This document shows, piece by piece, positions 20,826-30,779 of a DNA stretch of 64,000 nucleotides; position 1 is the stretch's first letter, and each line of letters starts with the position of its first letter. A program made the translations under genes and the position numbers. The stretch lies in contig NZ_BOOQ01000051.1 in the NCBI RefSeq assembly GCF_016863315.1, positions 37,898 through 101,897 of the forward strand, given 5' to 3'. The notes beneath the pieces were generated by a model that was given only the letters and a program-made list of their open reading frames with translations, had not been told where the DNA came from and searched no databases. This stretch comes from Planotetraspora silvatica (GTDB lineage: Bacteria; Actinomycetota; Actinomycetes; Streptosporangiales; Streptosporangiaceae).

Positions 20826-21875
20826 CTACGCCTCGTCGAACAGACCTGGCAGAACGGAGGCGCCGAATGCGTCAGGAGGAGGAGTCAGACCGAGATGAGC
20901 CCAGGCTGACGCCGTCGCGACCCGGCCGCGCGGAGTGCGGGCGATGAGGCCCTGCCGTACGAGGAACGGCTCGGCCACGACCTCCACGGTCTCCGGCTCC
21001 TCCCCCACCGCCACGGCGAGGGTGGACAGGCCCACCGGGCCGCCCCCGAACTTTCTGAGCAGGACGCCGAGAACCGCCCGGTCGAGCCGGTCCAGCCCTT
21101 CGGCATCGACCTCGTAAAGATTCAGCGCGGCCGAGGCGATCTCTCTGGTGATCACGCCCTCGGCACGGACCTCCGAGAAGTCTCTGACCCTCCTGAGCAG
21201 CCGGTTCGCGATTCGCGGCGTGCCGCGAGAACGCCGGGCGATCTCATGGGCGCCCTCGTCCGGGAGGTCCACGGAGAGCAGGCGTGCGGAGCGGTTCAGG
21301 ACCTGCTCCAGCTCGCTCGCGTGGTAGAAGTCCATGTGCGCGGTGAACCCGAACCTGTCGCGCAGCGGGGCGGGCAACAGGCCCGCGCGGGTCGTCGCCC
21401 CCACGAGCGTGAACGGCGCGATGTCCAGCGGGATCGACGTCGCCCCCGGACCCTTGCCGACGATGATGTCGACCCGGAAGTCCTCCATGGCGAGGTAGAG
21501 CATCTCCTCCGCCGGTCGGGCCATCCGGTGGATCTCGTCGATGAACAGCACCTCGCCCTCCGACAGGGTCGAGAGGATCGCGGCGAGATCGCCCGCCCGC
21601 TCGAGCGCGGGACCGGAGGTCACCCGGAGCGGCGCGCCGAGTTCCGCCGCGATGATCATCGCGAGCGTGGTCTTCCCGAGGCCGGGGCCGCCGCTCATCA
21701 GCACGTGGTCGGGCGGCCGGTTCCGGCGAAGGGCGCTTTCCAGCACGAGCGACAGCTGCTCGCGGACCCGTGCCTGGCCGATGAACTCGTCGAGACGTTT
21801 CGGCCGTAGCGCGGCCTCTATCGTCTGCTCGTCGTTCTCCGGCTCGGGCGACACGAGATCACGTTCGAGGCTCAT
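20826..21875 (-). CDS. ruvB: Holliday junction branch-migration DNA helicase RuvB
   Basis: 349 residues, AAA+ motor that drives branch migration with RuvA. Walker [10 protein letters not shown] is at 62-70, Walker B is FIDEIHRM, sensor 1 is GATTRAGLL, and the arginine finger region is RDRFGF. A C-terminal winged helix ([13 protein letters not shown]) is present. Length is normal. It is the last gene of ruvC-ruvA-ruvB, 33 bp after ruvA. Confidence 0.97.
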   Translation of the reverse strand: MSLERDLVSPEPENDEQTIEAALRPKRLDEFIGQARVREQLSLVLESALRRNRPPDHVLMSGGPGLGKTTLAMIIAAELGAPLRVTSGPALERAGDLAAILSTLSEGEVLFIDEIHRMARPAEEMLYLAMEDFRVDIIVGKGPGATSIPLDIAPFTLVGATTRAGLLPAPLRDRFGFTAHMDFYHASELEQVLNRSARLLSVDLPDEGAHEIARRSRGTPRIANRLLRRVRDFSEVRAEGVITREIASAALNLYEVDAEGLDRLDRAVLGVLLRKFGGGPVGLSTLAVAVGEEPETVEVVAEPFLVRQGLIARTPRGRVATASAWAHLGLTPPPDAFGASVLPGLFDEA

Positions 21876-21908
21876 GCACGCTCCCGGTCCGTGTCCGCAT
21901 GGTGGGCC

Positions 21909-22529
21909 TCATCGAACGCTCAGCGCGCGGAGTGCCGCCTTGAGCAGGGCCGCGACCTGGGGCGAGCGGCCCGCCGCGACCTCCGCGTCCGCTTCCGCGC
22001 CGACGACGGCGACCGCCTCGTCGGCGTCCTTCGCGGAGTAGCCGAGCCCGACCAGGCCGGAGTGGACCTGCTCGCGCCAGGCAGGGGGCTTGGCCTTGCC
22101 GTTCAGAGCTGCGTTGACGGCCTCCTCGGGGGTGCCGAGCTTGTCCTTCAACTCGAGCACGATGCGCTGGGCGCCCTTCTGCCCGATGCCGGGGACCATC
22201 GTGAGCGCCTTGAGGTCGGCGCCGGCCACGGCGACGCGCAGCGCGTTCGGCGTGTGGACCGCCAGCATCGCGAGGGCGATGCGCGGCCCCACGCCGCTGG
22301 CCGTCTGCAGCAGCTCGAACACGACCCGCTCGTCCTCCGCGGCGAAGCCGTACAGCGTGAGCGACTCCTCCCGCACGACGAGCGCGGTCGCGAGCCGGGC
22401 GGGCTCGCCCACGCGCAACGAGGCGAGCGTGCCGGGCGTGCAGTGCACCAGGATGCCCACCCCGCCGACCTCGATCACGGCGGCGTCCGGCGCGATGGCG
22501 GTCACCTCACCCGCCACGGATGCGATCAT
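21909..22529 (-). CDS. ruvA: Holliday junction DNA helicase subunit RuvA
   Basis: 206 residues. The N-terminal OB domain (IASVAGEVTAIAPDAAVIEVGGVG) is followed by tandem helix-hairpin-helix motifs (TASGVGPRIALAMLA and VPGIGQKGAQRIVLELKDKL) and a C-terminal three-helix domain that contacts RuvB. It forms the tetramer that holds the four-way junction. It lies 196 bp after ruvC and just before ruvB. Confidence 0.96.
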   Translation of the reverse strand: MIASVAGEVTAIAPDAAVIEVGGVGILVHCTPGTLASLRVGEPARLATALVVREESLTLYGFAAEDERVVFELLQTASGVGPRIALAMLAVHTPNALRVAVAGADLKALTMVPGIGQKGAQRIVLELKDKLGTPEEAVNAALNGKAKPPAWREQVHSGLVGLGYSAKDADEAVAVVGAEADAEVAAGRSPQVAALLKAALRALSVR

Positions 22530-22725
22530 TGGCCCGTCCCTTTCCCACCCCGGGCGGAACGGCCGTGACGCCGTCCCGCGGGCCCGCCGGCGTGAGCGTC
22601 ATGGCCGGTCCTGAGACCCTGCCACGATCCCCGTCGCGGGACTTTCGGCCGCCCGCGCCCGCGTGCCGAGCCCAGTCCTATCAGAGCCCGCAGACAGAGT
22701 GCCGCCCCCATCGCGGATCGGACGG

Positions 22726-23331
22726 TCACCGGCCCGTCCGGTCGTCCGTACGGCCGGCCGCGGGCGAATGCCGATACCCCGCGGCCATCGCGGCCGAGGC
22801 GCCGCCACGCGACCGGGCGAGAGCCTCGGCCAGCCGGTTCTGGACGCCTCCCCGCCACACGTGGCAGATGGCCAGCGCGAGGGCGTCGGCGGCGTCGGCG
22901 GGCTTCGGCATCGCGTCGAGCCGCAGAAGCCGGGTCACCATCGTGCCCACCTGCTTCTTGTCGGCGTTGCCGTTCCCCGTGATGGAGGCCTTGACCTCGC
23001 TGGGGGTGTGCAGGGCGACCGGCAGTCCCCTGCGGGCGGCGCACACGATGGCGACGGCGGAGGCCTGAGCGGTTCCCATGACGGTGCGGACGTTGTGCTG
23101 GGCGAACACCCTCTCGACGGCCACCGCGTCGGGCTTGACCTCGTCGAGCCATCGCTCGATCTCGGCCTCGATCACCACGAGGCGGGAGCCGATGTCGTCC
23201 TCGGGCGGAGTGCGCACGACTCCCACCGCGACGAGATTGAGAGGCGCTCCGGGGCGGCCCTCGACGGCGCCGATGCCGCATCGCGTCAGCCCGGGGTCGA
23301 CCCCCAGCACTCGCAACTCGGGCATCCGCAC
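22726..23331 (-). CDS. ruvC: Crossover junction endodeoxyribonuclease RuvC
   Basis: 201 residues. The resolvase active-site carboxylates are D12 in [12 protein letters not shown], the Glu of [11 protein letters not shown], and the acidic pair in [15 protein letters not shown] 23331 has AGGGAGG at 7-nt spacing. ATG 23325 in the same frame is the alternative. An Arg/Ala-rich C-terminal tail follows the domain. It is the first gene of the ruv operon. A 196-bp gap to ruvA contains no supported gene. Confidence 0.96.
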   Translation of the reverse strand: MRMPELRVLGVDPGLTRCGIGAVEGRPGAPLNLVAVGVVRTPPEDDIGSRLVVIEAEIERWLDEVKPDAVAVERVFAQHNVRTVMGTAQASAVAIVCAARRGLPVALHTPSEVKASITGNGNADKKQVGTMVTRLLRLDAMPKPADAADALALAICHVWRGGVQNRLAEALARSRGGASAAMAAGYRHSPAAGRTDDRTGR

Positions 23332-23430
23332 CGGCAGGCCTCCCTGGTCCGCTCGCCCAGCGGCATCCGGGAACCGCCGAACATCTGTTCGGCCCCGAAC
23401 TCTACCGTGATCGGCTCTTCTTCGCTCGCG

Positions 23431-24606
23431 TCAGAAGTAATCGATCATGTACGCGGCGCAGTTGAAGGCGGCGTCCAGCAGGTCGTCGGCCTCGGGAGAT
23501 CCGCCGGCGAGCCGTCCCGTACGCCGGAGAGTGGACGTGGGGACTCCGGCGAACAGTGCCGACAGGCCGCCGATCGCGAATCGGGGCGACCGCCCCGGCT
23601 CGGTGGCGGCCCCGGCGGAAGCCGTACCGGATCCGGAGGCGACCTCCAGGCGCCAGGTGCCCGAGTTGGCGGCCCGCTGCGGGTCGTCGACCTCGATCAC
23701 CATGTCGAGGGACACCCCGGCGGGGAAGCCGCGCTGTCCGACGGCGGCGGGCAGATCGATCAGGCGGTACATCCAGCGCGTCTGCCTGACCTCGTCCGAC
23801 TGCCGCTCGCGGAGCATCCACAGAACCGGGTCGTGGGGCTCGACGCTGGCCTTGACCGACGTGGCGATCGACGAGGCGGTGCCGACGAGCGACCACAGCG
23901 CGCGTGCCGTGGCCTCGGAGCCGGCGACGAGGTTGTCGACCTCGATGTCCCCGGAGTCCCAGCGGTAGATCACGTAGCCGTCGTCGGCCAGGTAGCAGAA
24001 GTCGTCATCGTCGTCGAGCCACAGGCGCCATGTGGGCTCATCCCAGCCGAGCGGGCCGCTGGCGCGGGTGGAGGCGTAGACGCGCTCCAGCACCGCCATC
24101 AGCTCCGGCGCGTCGTCCGGGCCCATACGGCGCAGCTTCACGGCTCTGGAAGCGCCGTCGCCCATGCCCCGCAGCGCCTCAGTGGGCAGGACGGCCGTCA
24201 ACTGCGCCCCCGCGTGCTCCCAGCCCAGGCTCCGGTAGAGCGGCGTGGTGGCCGGATAGAGCGCGGACGTGACGTGCCCGAGTTCGCCGCACCGGTCGAT
24301 CACAGCCGACATGAGCATGTGGCCCACGCCGCGTCCGCGGTCCTCCGGCGCGACGGTCACCCCGGCGATGCCCCCCATGGACAGCGCCCGCCCGTGCCAC
24401 CACTGGGTGAAGCGGTTGATCCGTGCCGTGCCGGTCAGCCGGGAGCCTTCGAAGGAGCCCAGGTAGGACCCTTCGGGCAGGATCTCGAAGCGTTTGCGCC
24501 ACGTCTCCACGTCTCCCGGGGAGAGCGGGCCGAAAGCACGCTTGCGGTTGTCGAGCACGGCGTCGAGATCATCGGCCGTCAGGTCGCGAATGTCCACAAA
24601 CGACAA
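23431..24606 (-). CDS. Eis-like GNAT N-acetyltransferase
   Basis: 391 residues with the three-part Eis layout: an N-terminal GNAT domain with the acetyl-CoA loop VAPEDRGRGVGHMLM, a second degenerate GNAT domain, and an SCP2-like C-terminal domain. The chain ends in ...AAYMIDYF, and Eis enzymes use the C-terminal carboxylate as a catalytic base. Mycobacterial Eis acetylates aminoglycosides and protein lysines. The physiological substrate here is unknown. It lies between ruvC and yebC on the same strand. Whether it is in their operon is unclear. Confidence 0.82.
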   Translation of the reverse strand: MSFVDIRDLTADDLDAVLDNRKRAFGPLSPGDVETWRKRFEILPEGSYLGSFEGSRLTGTARINRFTQWWHGRALSMGGIAGVTVAPEDRGRGVGHMLMSAVIDRCGELGHVTSALYPATTPLYRSLGWEHAGAQLTAVLPTEALRGMGDGASRAVKLRRMGPDDAPELMAVLERVYASTRASGPLGWDEPTWRLWLDDDDDFCYLADDGYVIYRWDSGDIEVDNLVAGSEATARALWSLVGTASSIATSVKASVEPHDPVLWMLRERQSDEVRQTRWMYRLIDLPAAVGQRGFPAGVSLDMVIEVDDPQRAANSGTWRLEVASGSGTASAGAATEPGRSPRFAIGGLSALFAGVPTSTLRRTGRLAGGSPEADDLLDAAFNCAAYMIDYF

Positions 24607-24652
24607 AGCTAAGCCGCCCGCAGTCGCAGACGCGACCCTTTTTCGCCCGGCG

Positions 24653-25408
24653 CTAGTCCTCTTCGAGCTTCTCCATGACCTCGTCGCTGACGTCGAAGTT
24701 GCCCCAGACGTTCTGGACGTCGTCGCTGTCCTCGAGCGCGTCGATGAGGCGGAAGACCTTGCGGGCGCCCTCCTCGTCGAGCGGGACGTTCATCGTGGCC
24801 ATGAAGCTCGCCTCGGCCGACTCGTAGTCGATCCCGGCCTCCTGCAGGGCCTTGCGGACCGGGATGAGGTCGGTCGCCTCGGAGACGACCTCGAAGTTCT
24901 CGCCGAGGTCGTTGACCTCCTCCGCCCCCGCGTCCAGGACGGCCATGAGCACGTCGTCCTCGGTGAGCGAGGCTCGCGGGACGATCACGACGCCCTTGCG
25001 GTTGAACATGTACGAGACCGAGCCGGGGTCGGCGAGAGAGCCGCCGTTGCGGGTCAGAGCGACCCTGACCTCTGACGCCGCGCGGTTGCGGTTGTCGGTC
25101 AGGCACTCGATCAGGATGGCGACGCCGCCGGGGGCGTAGCCCTCGTACATGATGGTCTGCCAGTCGGCGCCGCCCGCCTCGAGACCGCCGCCGCGCTTAC
25201 GCGCGCGTTCGATGTTGTCGATGGGGACGGAGTTCTTCCGCGCCTTGGTGATCGCGTCGTACAGCGTCGGGTTGCCGTCCGGATCGGGACCGCCGGTCCT
25301 GGCCGCGACCTCGATGTTCTTGATGAGCTTGGCGAAAAGCTTGCCGCGCTTGGAGTCGAGCGCCGCCTTCTTGTGCTTCGTCGTCGCCCATTTGGAGTGG
25401 CCGGACAT
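24653..25408 (-). CDS. yebC: YebC/PmpR/TACO1-family protein
   Basis: 251 residues with the family start [20 protein letters not shown] and the three-domain YebC fold ([20 protein letters not shown] near the middle). Family members act as transcriptional regulators or as ribosome-associated factors that relieve stalling at proline runs; the two claims differ between species. It is encoded 3 bp after pdxT, so the two are probably co-transcribed. Confidence 0.95.
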   Translation of the reverse strand: MSGHSKWATTKHKKAALDSKRGKLFAKLIKNIEVAARTGGPDPDGNPTLYDAITKARKNSVPIDNIERARKRGGGLEAGGADWQTIMYEGYAPGGVAILIECLTDNRNRAASEVRVALTRNGGSLADPGSVSYMFNRKGVVIVPRASLTEDDVLMAVLDAGAEEVNDLGENFEVVSEATDLIPVRKALQEAGIDYESAEASFMATMNVPLDEEGARKVFRLIDALEDSDDVQNVWGNFDVSDEVMEKLEED

Positions 25409-25411
25409 CGC

Positions 25412-26023
25412 CTAGAACTCCCTCACCATTTCGACAAAATACGAATGAACCCGCGCATCTCCGGTCAGCTCCGGATGGAAGGATGTCGCGAGCAGAGGCC
25501 CCTGTCGGACCGCGACGATCCTATCCCCAGGATCGCTCACCGTATCCTCTCGTCGAGCGCGACCCAGCACGTCGACCTCCGGGCCGACGGACTCGACCCA
25601 GGGCGCGCGGATGAACACGGCCCTCATCAGCCCCCGCGAGGCGAAGTCGAGATCGGCCTCGAAGGAGTCGATCTGACGGCCGAACGCGTTGCGGCGGACG
25701 ACCATGTCGATGCCGCCGAGCGTCTGCTGTCCCTCGATCCCGCCCTCGATGCGGTCGGCCAGCATGATCATGCCGGCGCAGGAGCCGTAGGCGGGCATGC
25801 CCTCCTTGATCCGCATCCGGAGCGGCTCGAGCAGCTCGAACGCGGTCGCGAGCTTCCACATCGTGGTGGACTCTCCACCTGGGATGACCAGCGCGTCCAC
25901 CGCGTCGAGCTCTTCCTGGCGGCGAACGGGCATCGCGCCGGCGCCCGACGATTCCAGGGCGCGAACGTGCTCGCGCACGTCGCCCTGGAGGGCGAGCACA
26001 CCGATCTTCGGCGCAGAGGTCAC
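25412..26023 (-). CDS. pdxT: Pyridoxal 5'-phosphate synthase glutaminase subunit PdxT
   Basis: About 203 residues, class I glutamine amidotransferase. It frees ammonia for PdxS in the DXP-independent vitamin B6 pathway. The triad is Cys82 ([11 protein letters not shown]), His183 and Glu185 (SFHPELTGD), and GGES is present near 49-52. GTG 26023 with AAGGGA upstream was chosen because the family N-terminus ([14 protein letters not shown]) starts there. Unusually, pdxS is not adjacent: a MarR gene and repeat array 3 lie between the two subunit genes. Confidence 0.96.
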   Translation of the reverse strand: MTSAPKIGVLALQGDVREHVRALESSGAGAMPVRRQEELDAVDALVIPGGESTTMWKLATAFELLEPLRMRIKEGMPAYGSCAGMIMLADRIEGGIEGQQTLGGIDMVVRRNAFGRQIDSFEADLDFASRGLMRAVFIRAPWVESVGPEVDVLGRARREDTVSDPGDRIVAVRQGPLLATSFHPELTGDARVHSYFVEMVREF

Positions 26024-26102
26024 GGCATTCCCTTCATCTGGTGGCCGATTCAGCGTATGACCATGCGGGGCGACGGCCCAAACCGGCGGCGGGCGCGGAT
26101 GG

Positions 26103-26528
26103 TCAGCCGCGGCCGAGCTTGGCCAGCGCGGGCAGGGCCGCACTGATGGCACGCCGTTCCTCAGCGGTGAGCCTGTCCAGCTGCCGGCTGAGATAGGTGA
26201 TCCTCGCCTGCCGTACGGCATGGAGCCGGGACCGGCCCTCGCTGGTCAGCTCGACCGTGCGGACACGGGCGTCGGAGGCGTCGGTGCCGCGGGCGACCAG
26301 GCCCGCGTCCTCGAGCCGGTTGATCTGGACCGTCATGGTGGGCAACTGCACGCCGTGCTCTTCGGCCAGCTCGGACATGCGGCGCGGGGCGCCTTCGAGG
26401 GAACCGAGAACGGAGTACTGCTGGGCGGTCACCGGCTGTCCCGCGGTCGTACGGCGAAGCAGCATGACGAGGTGGCGCAGCTCCCGCGACAGGCTCCCCG
26501 CCAACCGTCCCGTGTCGTCCGTCGTCAC
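26103..26528 (-). CDS. MarR-family transcriptional regulator
   Basis: About 141 residues. A winged helix-turn-helix spans the middle: [20 protein letters not shown] is the recognition region and [20 protein letters not shown] is the wing. Helices at both ends give the dimer. GTG 26528 fits the domain; GTG 26549 is an alternative. The first copy of repeat array 3 lies only 36 bp upstream, so its promoter must overlap or adjoin the array. The ligand is unknown. It sits between pdxT and pdxS on their strand. Confidence 0.85.
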   Translation of the reverse strand: MTTDDTGRLAGSLSRELRHLVMLLRRTTAGQPVTAQQYSVLGSLEGAPRRMSELAEEHGVQLPTMTVQINRLEDAGLVARGTDASDARVRTVELTSEGRSRLHAVRQARITYLSRQLDRLTAEERRAISAALPALAKLGRG

Positions 26529-26563
26529 ACCCCAGACCCTAACCCCCACCCCCCACGCTCCGG

Positions 26564-26929
26564 CGTGATCATGCACAGGTTCGGAGATGTGGGGTCCGAC
26601 CAGCCCCATCTCCGAGCGTGATCATGCACAGGTTCGCGCTCAGGCCGTCCCGCCTGCGCGAACCCTCCCCGTGATCATGCACGGATTCGGTGATCACGCC
26701 CCCGACGTGCCCGAACACCGTTCGTGATCATGCACGTCCACGGAACCCCGAGAAGACGTGCATGATCACGAACAACAAACGAGCAGCTCAGGTCGCCGAT
26801 TCCGGAACCTGCGCATGATCACGAACGGCAAAGGGCCAGCTCGGACGGCACATTCCCGAATGCGTGCATGATCACGGCGCGAGAAGGCGCAGCTCGGCAC
26901 ACCCTTCTCCGAACCTGTGCATGATCACG
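26564..26929. repeat. Convergent 53-bp-period repeat array 3 with perfect 15-bp central hairpin
   Basis: Forward 20-mers start at 26564, 26617, 26670 and 26723. Reverse-complement copies end at 26770, 26823, 26876 and 26929. All steps are 53 bp. The central pair 26723-26737 and 26756-26770 is a perfect 15-bp inverted repeat with an 18-nt loop. The spacers share a core near CGACCTGC with the other arrays but are less mirror-matched than in array 2. The array fills the gap between the marR start and the pdxS stop (15 bp away). Confidence 0.95.
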
Positions 26930-26944
26930 CCCGGGGTGGGGGGG

Positions 26945-27856
26945 TTACCAGCCGCGTTCGGCCAGGCGGTGCGAGACGGGGACGTCGTCCACGTTGATGC
27001 CGACCATGGCCTCGCCCAGGCCGCGCGAGACCTTGGCGATCACATCGGGGTCGTCGAAGAACGTGGTGGCCTTCACGATCGCCGCCGCACGCTTGGCCGG
27101 GTCACCCGACTTGAAGATGCCCGAGCCGACGAAAACGCCCTCCGCGCCGAGCTGCATCATCATCGCCGCGTCCGCGGGTGTCGCGATGCCACCGGCCGTG
27201 AACAGCACCACCGGCAGCTTGCCGGCCTTGGCCACCTCGGCGACCAGCTCGTACGGCGCCTGCAGTTCCTTGGCCGCGACGTAGAGCTCGTCCTCGGGCA
27301 GGGAGGTGAGCCGCTTCAGCTCGCCGCGGATCTGCCGCATGTGGGTGGTCGCGTTGGAGACGTCGCCGGTGCCCGCCTCACCCTTGGAGCGGATCATCGC
27401 GGCGCCCTCGGTGATACGGCGCAGCGCCTCCCCCAGGTTGGTCGCGCCACAGACGAAGGGCACCGTGAACTGCCACTTGTCGATGTGGTTGGCGTAGTCG
27501 GCGGGCGTCAGCACCTCGGACTCGTCGACGTAGTCGACTCCGAGCGCCTGCAGCACCTGAGCCTCGACGAAGTGGCCGATCCTCGCCTTGGCCATCACCG
27601 GGATGGACACCGCGCCGATGATGCCCTCGATCATGTCGGGGTCGCTCATCCGCGACACGCCGCCCTGGGCGCGGATGTCGGCGGGCACGCGCTCCAGAGC
27701 CATGACCGCCACCGCACCGGCATCCTCGGCGATCTTGGCCTGCTCAGGGGTGACGACATCCATGATGACCCCGCCCTTGAGCATCTCCGCCATTCCACGC
27801 TTCACGCGGGCGGTGCCGACGGCGGACTCGTTGATTTCGGGGGTGCTGCTGGACAC
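26945..27856 (-). CDS. pdxS: Pyridoxal 5'-phosphate synthase subunit PdxS
   Basis: 303 residues, the synthase subunit that builds PLP from ribose 5-phosphate, glyceraldehyde 3-phosphate and ammonia from PdxT. It is a TIM barrel with the family motifs [40 protein letters not shown] and the phosphate-binding [20 protein letters not shown]. It is full length. It forms the 12+12 complex with PdxT encoded 0.9 kb downstream. Confidence 0.97.
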   Translation of the reverse strand: MSSSTPEINESAVGTARVKRGMAEMLKGGVIMDVVTPEQAKIAEDAGAVAVMALERVPADIRAQGGVSRMSDPDMIEGIIGAVSIPVMAKARIGHFVEAQVLQALGVDYVDESEVLTPADYANHIDKWQFTVPFVCGATNLGEALRRITEGAAMIRSKGEAGTGDVSNATTHMRQIRGELKRLTSLPEDELYVAAKELQAPYELVAEVAKAGKLPVVLFTAGGIATPADAAMMMQLGAEGVFVGSGIFKSGDPAKRAAAIVKATTFFDDPDVIAKVSRGLGEAMVGINVDDVPVSHRLAERGW

Positions 27857-27878
27857 GGTGTTACCTCACGTCGGCGGG

Positions 27879-27904
27879 CCTACGATTGTCCCCTCCATCG
27901 TAGG
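27879..27904. promoter_or_regulatory. Inverted repeat in the pdxS promoter region
   Basis: 27879-27886 and 27897-27904 form a perfect 8-bp inverted repeat (CCTACGAT...ATCGTAGG) with a 10-nt spacer, 23 bp upstream of the pdxS start. It contains TACGAT, which could be a -10 element on the minus strand. It may be an operator for a B6-sensing regulator, but no regulator gene is adjacent. Confidence 0.45.
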
Positions 27905-27974
27905 TCCTGGCCAGTCCATCCCCTTACGTTCCACTCTGTCAGGATTGATCGCTAACTTTGTACCGTTTGCACGG

Positions 27975-28982
27975 TCACGGAGAGACCGGCTTCTTCGAAG
28001 CCAGCACGACCCACACCTGGCCCCGGGAGAACGGCATCGGCTTCCCGTCGGCCGTCGTGTAGGTGGTGCCCTCCTTCTCCGAGGGCCGCGACCACGACAC
28101 GTTGTACGCCTTGCCGTCCCGCAGCACGATGCCCTTGCCCTCGCCCACGCTGTGGATGAGGGGCGTGTAGCTGCCGTTGACGTCGTGGAACTGCGAACGG
28201 TCGGTCTTGACCCACTGGATCACGACGGTGGGCGCGCCCTGCTGGCCGCCCTCCGCCGCCATGTCCTTGGCCCCGTCCTGCGTCACCAGCCATCGCTTCT
28301 GCGGCGCCGACCAGGCGAAGGAGAACCTGGCCGCGGGATATTTCACGCTGTACGACTTCTTGGCGGTGCCCCCCGCCGGCGCCTCGTCGGAGAAGACGAA
28401 GCCGATGTCCTGCGCCTTGCTCGCGTCCGGAGCCTTCGCCAGCAGCTTCTTCGGGCTCGCGAACAGGTTGTACGGCGCGACCCGCCCGGGCACGCGGCTG
28501 TACGCCGAGGGCGCGGCGCTGTCGGACACGTCGAAGAGCGGCGCCTTCTGAACAAAGGGGATCATCTTCGGCTGGACCCCGGAGTAACCGAGGGCCGGCT
28601 TGCCGAAGATCGGCAGGATGTGCAGATCGGAGATGCGGGCGCTGCGGACCGGCCCCACCTGGGCGGGCAGCTTCGACGAGAACACGGCCATCAGCCGGGT
28701 CAGGCCGCCCTCCACCTGCTCGACGTAGACGATGTCGGCGCTGCGCAGGCCCATCTGGGGCTTGCCCGCATGGGTGTTCTCGATCTTCACCAGCAGCACG
28801 GGCTTGCGGTCGGCGGTCTCACGCCCCGTGAACGGATGCTCGGGCGGCGCCGTCGGCGATGGGGAGGCCGAAGGCGACGCTGTGGCCGCCAGTGGCTGTT
28901 TGGCGGGCTCCTCGTCCGACGAGCACCCCGCTCCCGCCAGCACGACCCCTAGGGCAAGGGTGAAGCCCGTCACTGCCCGCAT
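27975..28982 (-). CDS. DUF3048-type secreted lipoprotein
   Basis: 335 residues. A lipoprotein signal peptide with lipobox LAGAGC puts the lipidated Cys at 20, followed by a Pro/Ser-rich linker. The folded part matches DUF3048 (PVLLVKIENTHAGKPQMGL, SADIVYVEQVEGGLTRLMAV, VGPVRSARISDLHILPIF) with the C-terminal half PTVVIQWVKTDRSQFHD. It should sit on the outer face of the membrane. The function is not established; in Bacillus a relative is YerB. No obvious operon partner. Confidence 0.85.
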   Translation of the reverse strand: MRAVTGFTLALGVVLAGAGCSSDEEPAKQPLAATASPSASPSPTAPPEHPFTGRETADRKPVLLVKIENTHAGKPQMGLRSADIVYVEQVEGGLTRLMAVFSSKLPAQVGPVRSARISDLHILPIFGKPALGYSGVQPKMIPFVQKAPLFDVSDSAAPSAYSRVPGRVAPYNLFASPKKLLAKAPDASKAQDIGFVFSDEAPAGGTAKKSYSVKYPAARFSFAWSAPQKRWLVTQDGAKDMAAEGGQQGAPTVVIQWVKTDRSQFHDVNGSYTPLIHSVGEGKGIVLRDGKAYNVSWSRPSEKEGTTYTTADGKPMPFSRGQVWVVLASKKPVSP

Positions 28983-29112
28983 TGTTCAGCACCTCCCGTG
29001 GGGACCCCCTGAGCAGGCACAACATGCCCATCAGACGTGGTCCTCATGCCATGAAACGGCATGAGCTTACCGGCGGGCGGCACGATGTCCGCATACATTC
29101 GGTCAAATCGGA

Positions 29113-29652
29113 CTACTCCGCGGCAAGAGACTCCGGCGGGGCGTCGTCGATCTCGAAGAACTGAGGGTAGTCCGTGTGCCCCGCGAGCCTGAGCGTGCGC
29201 GCCAACCAGCGCCGCTGCGCCCTCCGGGTGACCGCGACGGCGTTGTTGAAGAAGCGGCGGGAGTAGACGACCTTGGCCACCGCCGTGTCGAGTTCCTTCA
29301 TCAGCGCCGGGCCCGCGAGATGCTCGGTGAGCTTCTCGTCGAACCGTTCCTGGTCGACGACCGCCCGCAGCGTCTTGGACAGGTCGCTCTCGGCGTGTTC
29401 CCGCTCCTCGGGGCCCGACGTACGGGCCTCGTGGGCGGCGGCGGCGAGGACGAGCGACGTCGCCGGGTCGAGGATGCGCGATCCGGCGAGTTCCAGGCTG
29501 ACGGCGGCGCGGCGCAGCAGGGCGGCGTCGAGGGCGGCCTGCGCCGCCTCCAGCCTGATGTGCAGGCGGTCGAGCCGGCCCGCCCGCCAGGAGACGTAGA
29601 CGCTGGCGAGCACCACGAGCACGCCGATGGCGAGGATCAGAGTGGTCGTCAC
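29113..29652 (-). CDS. LemA-like small membrane protein
   Basis: 179 residues. An N-terminal membrane helix (LILAIGVLVVLASVYVSW) is followed by a long four-helix body. The segment SRRFFNNAVAVTRRAQRRW...YPQFFEIDD resembles the YNxAVxxYN...FP motif of LemA proteins, which is the basis for the call. It starts with GTG overlapping the pimA stop (GTGA), so it is the last gene of the pgsA-patA-pimA operon. This place is taken by other small genes in mycobacteria. The function is unknown. Confidence 0.6.
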   Translation of the reverse strand: MTTTLILAIGVLVVLASVYVSWRAGRLDRLHIRLEAAQAALDAALLRRAAVSLELAGSRILDPATSLVLAAAAHEARTSGPEEREHAESDLSKTLRAVVDQERFDEKLTEHLAGPALMKELDTAVAKVVYSRRFFNNAVAVTRRAQRRWLARTLRLAGHTDYPQFFEIDDAPPESLAAE

Positions 29653-30779
29653 GCGACGTCCTCCACGACCCCCGCGTCCGCGGCGGCAGCGGTCTCATAG
29701 ACGCGTAGGACGTCACGGGCGACGGTCGACCAGTCGTACTTGCGCACGGCGTGGCGGGCCTCGTCGGAGAGCTTGGCCCGGCGGCCCGGGTCGTCGAGGA
29801 GACGTGCGGCCTCCTCGGCGAGCGCCGCGGCGTCGCCGGTCGCGAACAGCGCCCCCGCCTGCCCTCCGCCGAGCACCCGGCGGAACGCGGGGATGTCGCT
29901 GGCCAGGATCGGCGCCCCGGCGGACATGGCCTCGGTCAAGACGATGCCGAAGCTCTCGCCGCCCAGGTTGGGAGCGCAGAACACGTCGACGGAGTGATAG
30001 GCGCGGACCTTGTCGGCCTCGCTCACCATGCCCAGCAGCCCGACGCGGTCCCGGTACTGCTTGGGCACCCGGTCGAGCACGTCGTCGTGATCACCGGGCC
30101 CGGCGATCAGCAGACGCAGGCCCGGCCTCTCGGGGGCGAGCAGCGAGAACGCCTCCAGCAGGACGGGCAGTCCCTTGCGCGGCTCGTCCATCCGGCCGAG
30201 GAATCCGATCACGCCGCCGTCGGGCCCCCACCCGGGAAGGGGCGTGGCCTCGGCGTATCTGCTGACGGTGACCCCGTTGGGGATCAGCACGGCGTCGCCG
30301 CCCAGGTGCTCGACGAGGGTCCTGCGGGCCGCGTCGGAGACGGCGATCCTCGCGTTGATCTTCTCCAGCGCGCTCTGCAACATCGGCGCGGCCACCGACA
30401 TGGCCCGCGAACGTTCGTAGGAGGCGTGGAACGTGGCCACGATCGGGCCGCGCGCCACCCAGCAGGCCAGCACCCCGAGGGACGGCACGGCGGGCTCGTG
30501 GACGTGCAGCACGTCGAACCGGCCCTCCCTGATCCACTTGCGCACCCGGTTGGCCGACAGGAAGCCGAAGGCCAGACGCGCCACCGACCCGTTGTACGGC
30601 ACGGGCACGGCGCGGCCGGCGGAGGTGACGTAGGACGGCAGCGGGGCGTCCTCGGCCGCCGGAGTGATCACGGACACGTCGTGCCCGTCGGCGATGAGCG
30701 CCTCGGCGAGATCCCGGATGTGCGCCTGGACACCCCCCGGAACGTCCCAGGTGTACGGGCAGACGATGCCGATCTTCAC
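29649..30779 (-). CDS. pimA: Phosphatidylinositol alpha-mannosyltransferase PimA
   Basis: 376 residues, GT4 (GT-B fold) enzyme. It transfers the first mannose from GDP-mannose to phosphatidylinositol on the inner face of the membrane. The N-terminal domain has the glycine-rich PYTWDVPGGVQAHIRDLAEA and HVHEPAVPSL. The C-terminal domain has FLGRMDEPRKGLPVLLEAF and the nucleotide-sugar motif GGESFGIVLTEAMSAGAP. GTG 30779 overlaps the stop of patA. The pgsA-patA-pimA order is the mycobacterial PIM cluster, which makes the assignment strong. Confidence 0.93.
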   Translation of the reverse strand: MKIGIVCPYTWDVPGGVQAHIRDLAEALIADGHDVSVITPAAEDAPLPSYVTSAGRAVPVPYNGSVARLAFGFLSANRVRKWIREGRFDVLHVHEPAVPSLGVLACWVARGPIVATFHASYERSRAMSVAAPMLQSALEKINARIAVSDAARRTLVEHLGGDAVLIPNGVTVSRYAEATPLPGWGPDGGVIGFLGRMDEPRKGLPVLLEAFSLLAPERPGLRLLIAGPGDHDDVLDRVPKQYRDRVGLLGMVSEADKVRAYHSVDVFCAPNLGGESFGIVLTEAMSAGAPILASDIPAFRRVLGGGQAGALFATGDAAALAEEAARLLDDPGRRAKLSDEARHAVRKYDWSTVARDVLRVYETAAAADAGVVEDVA

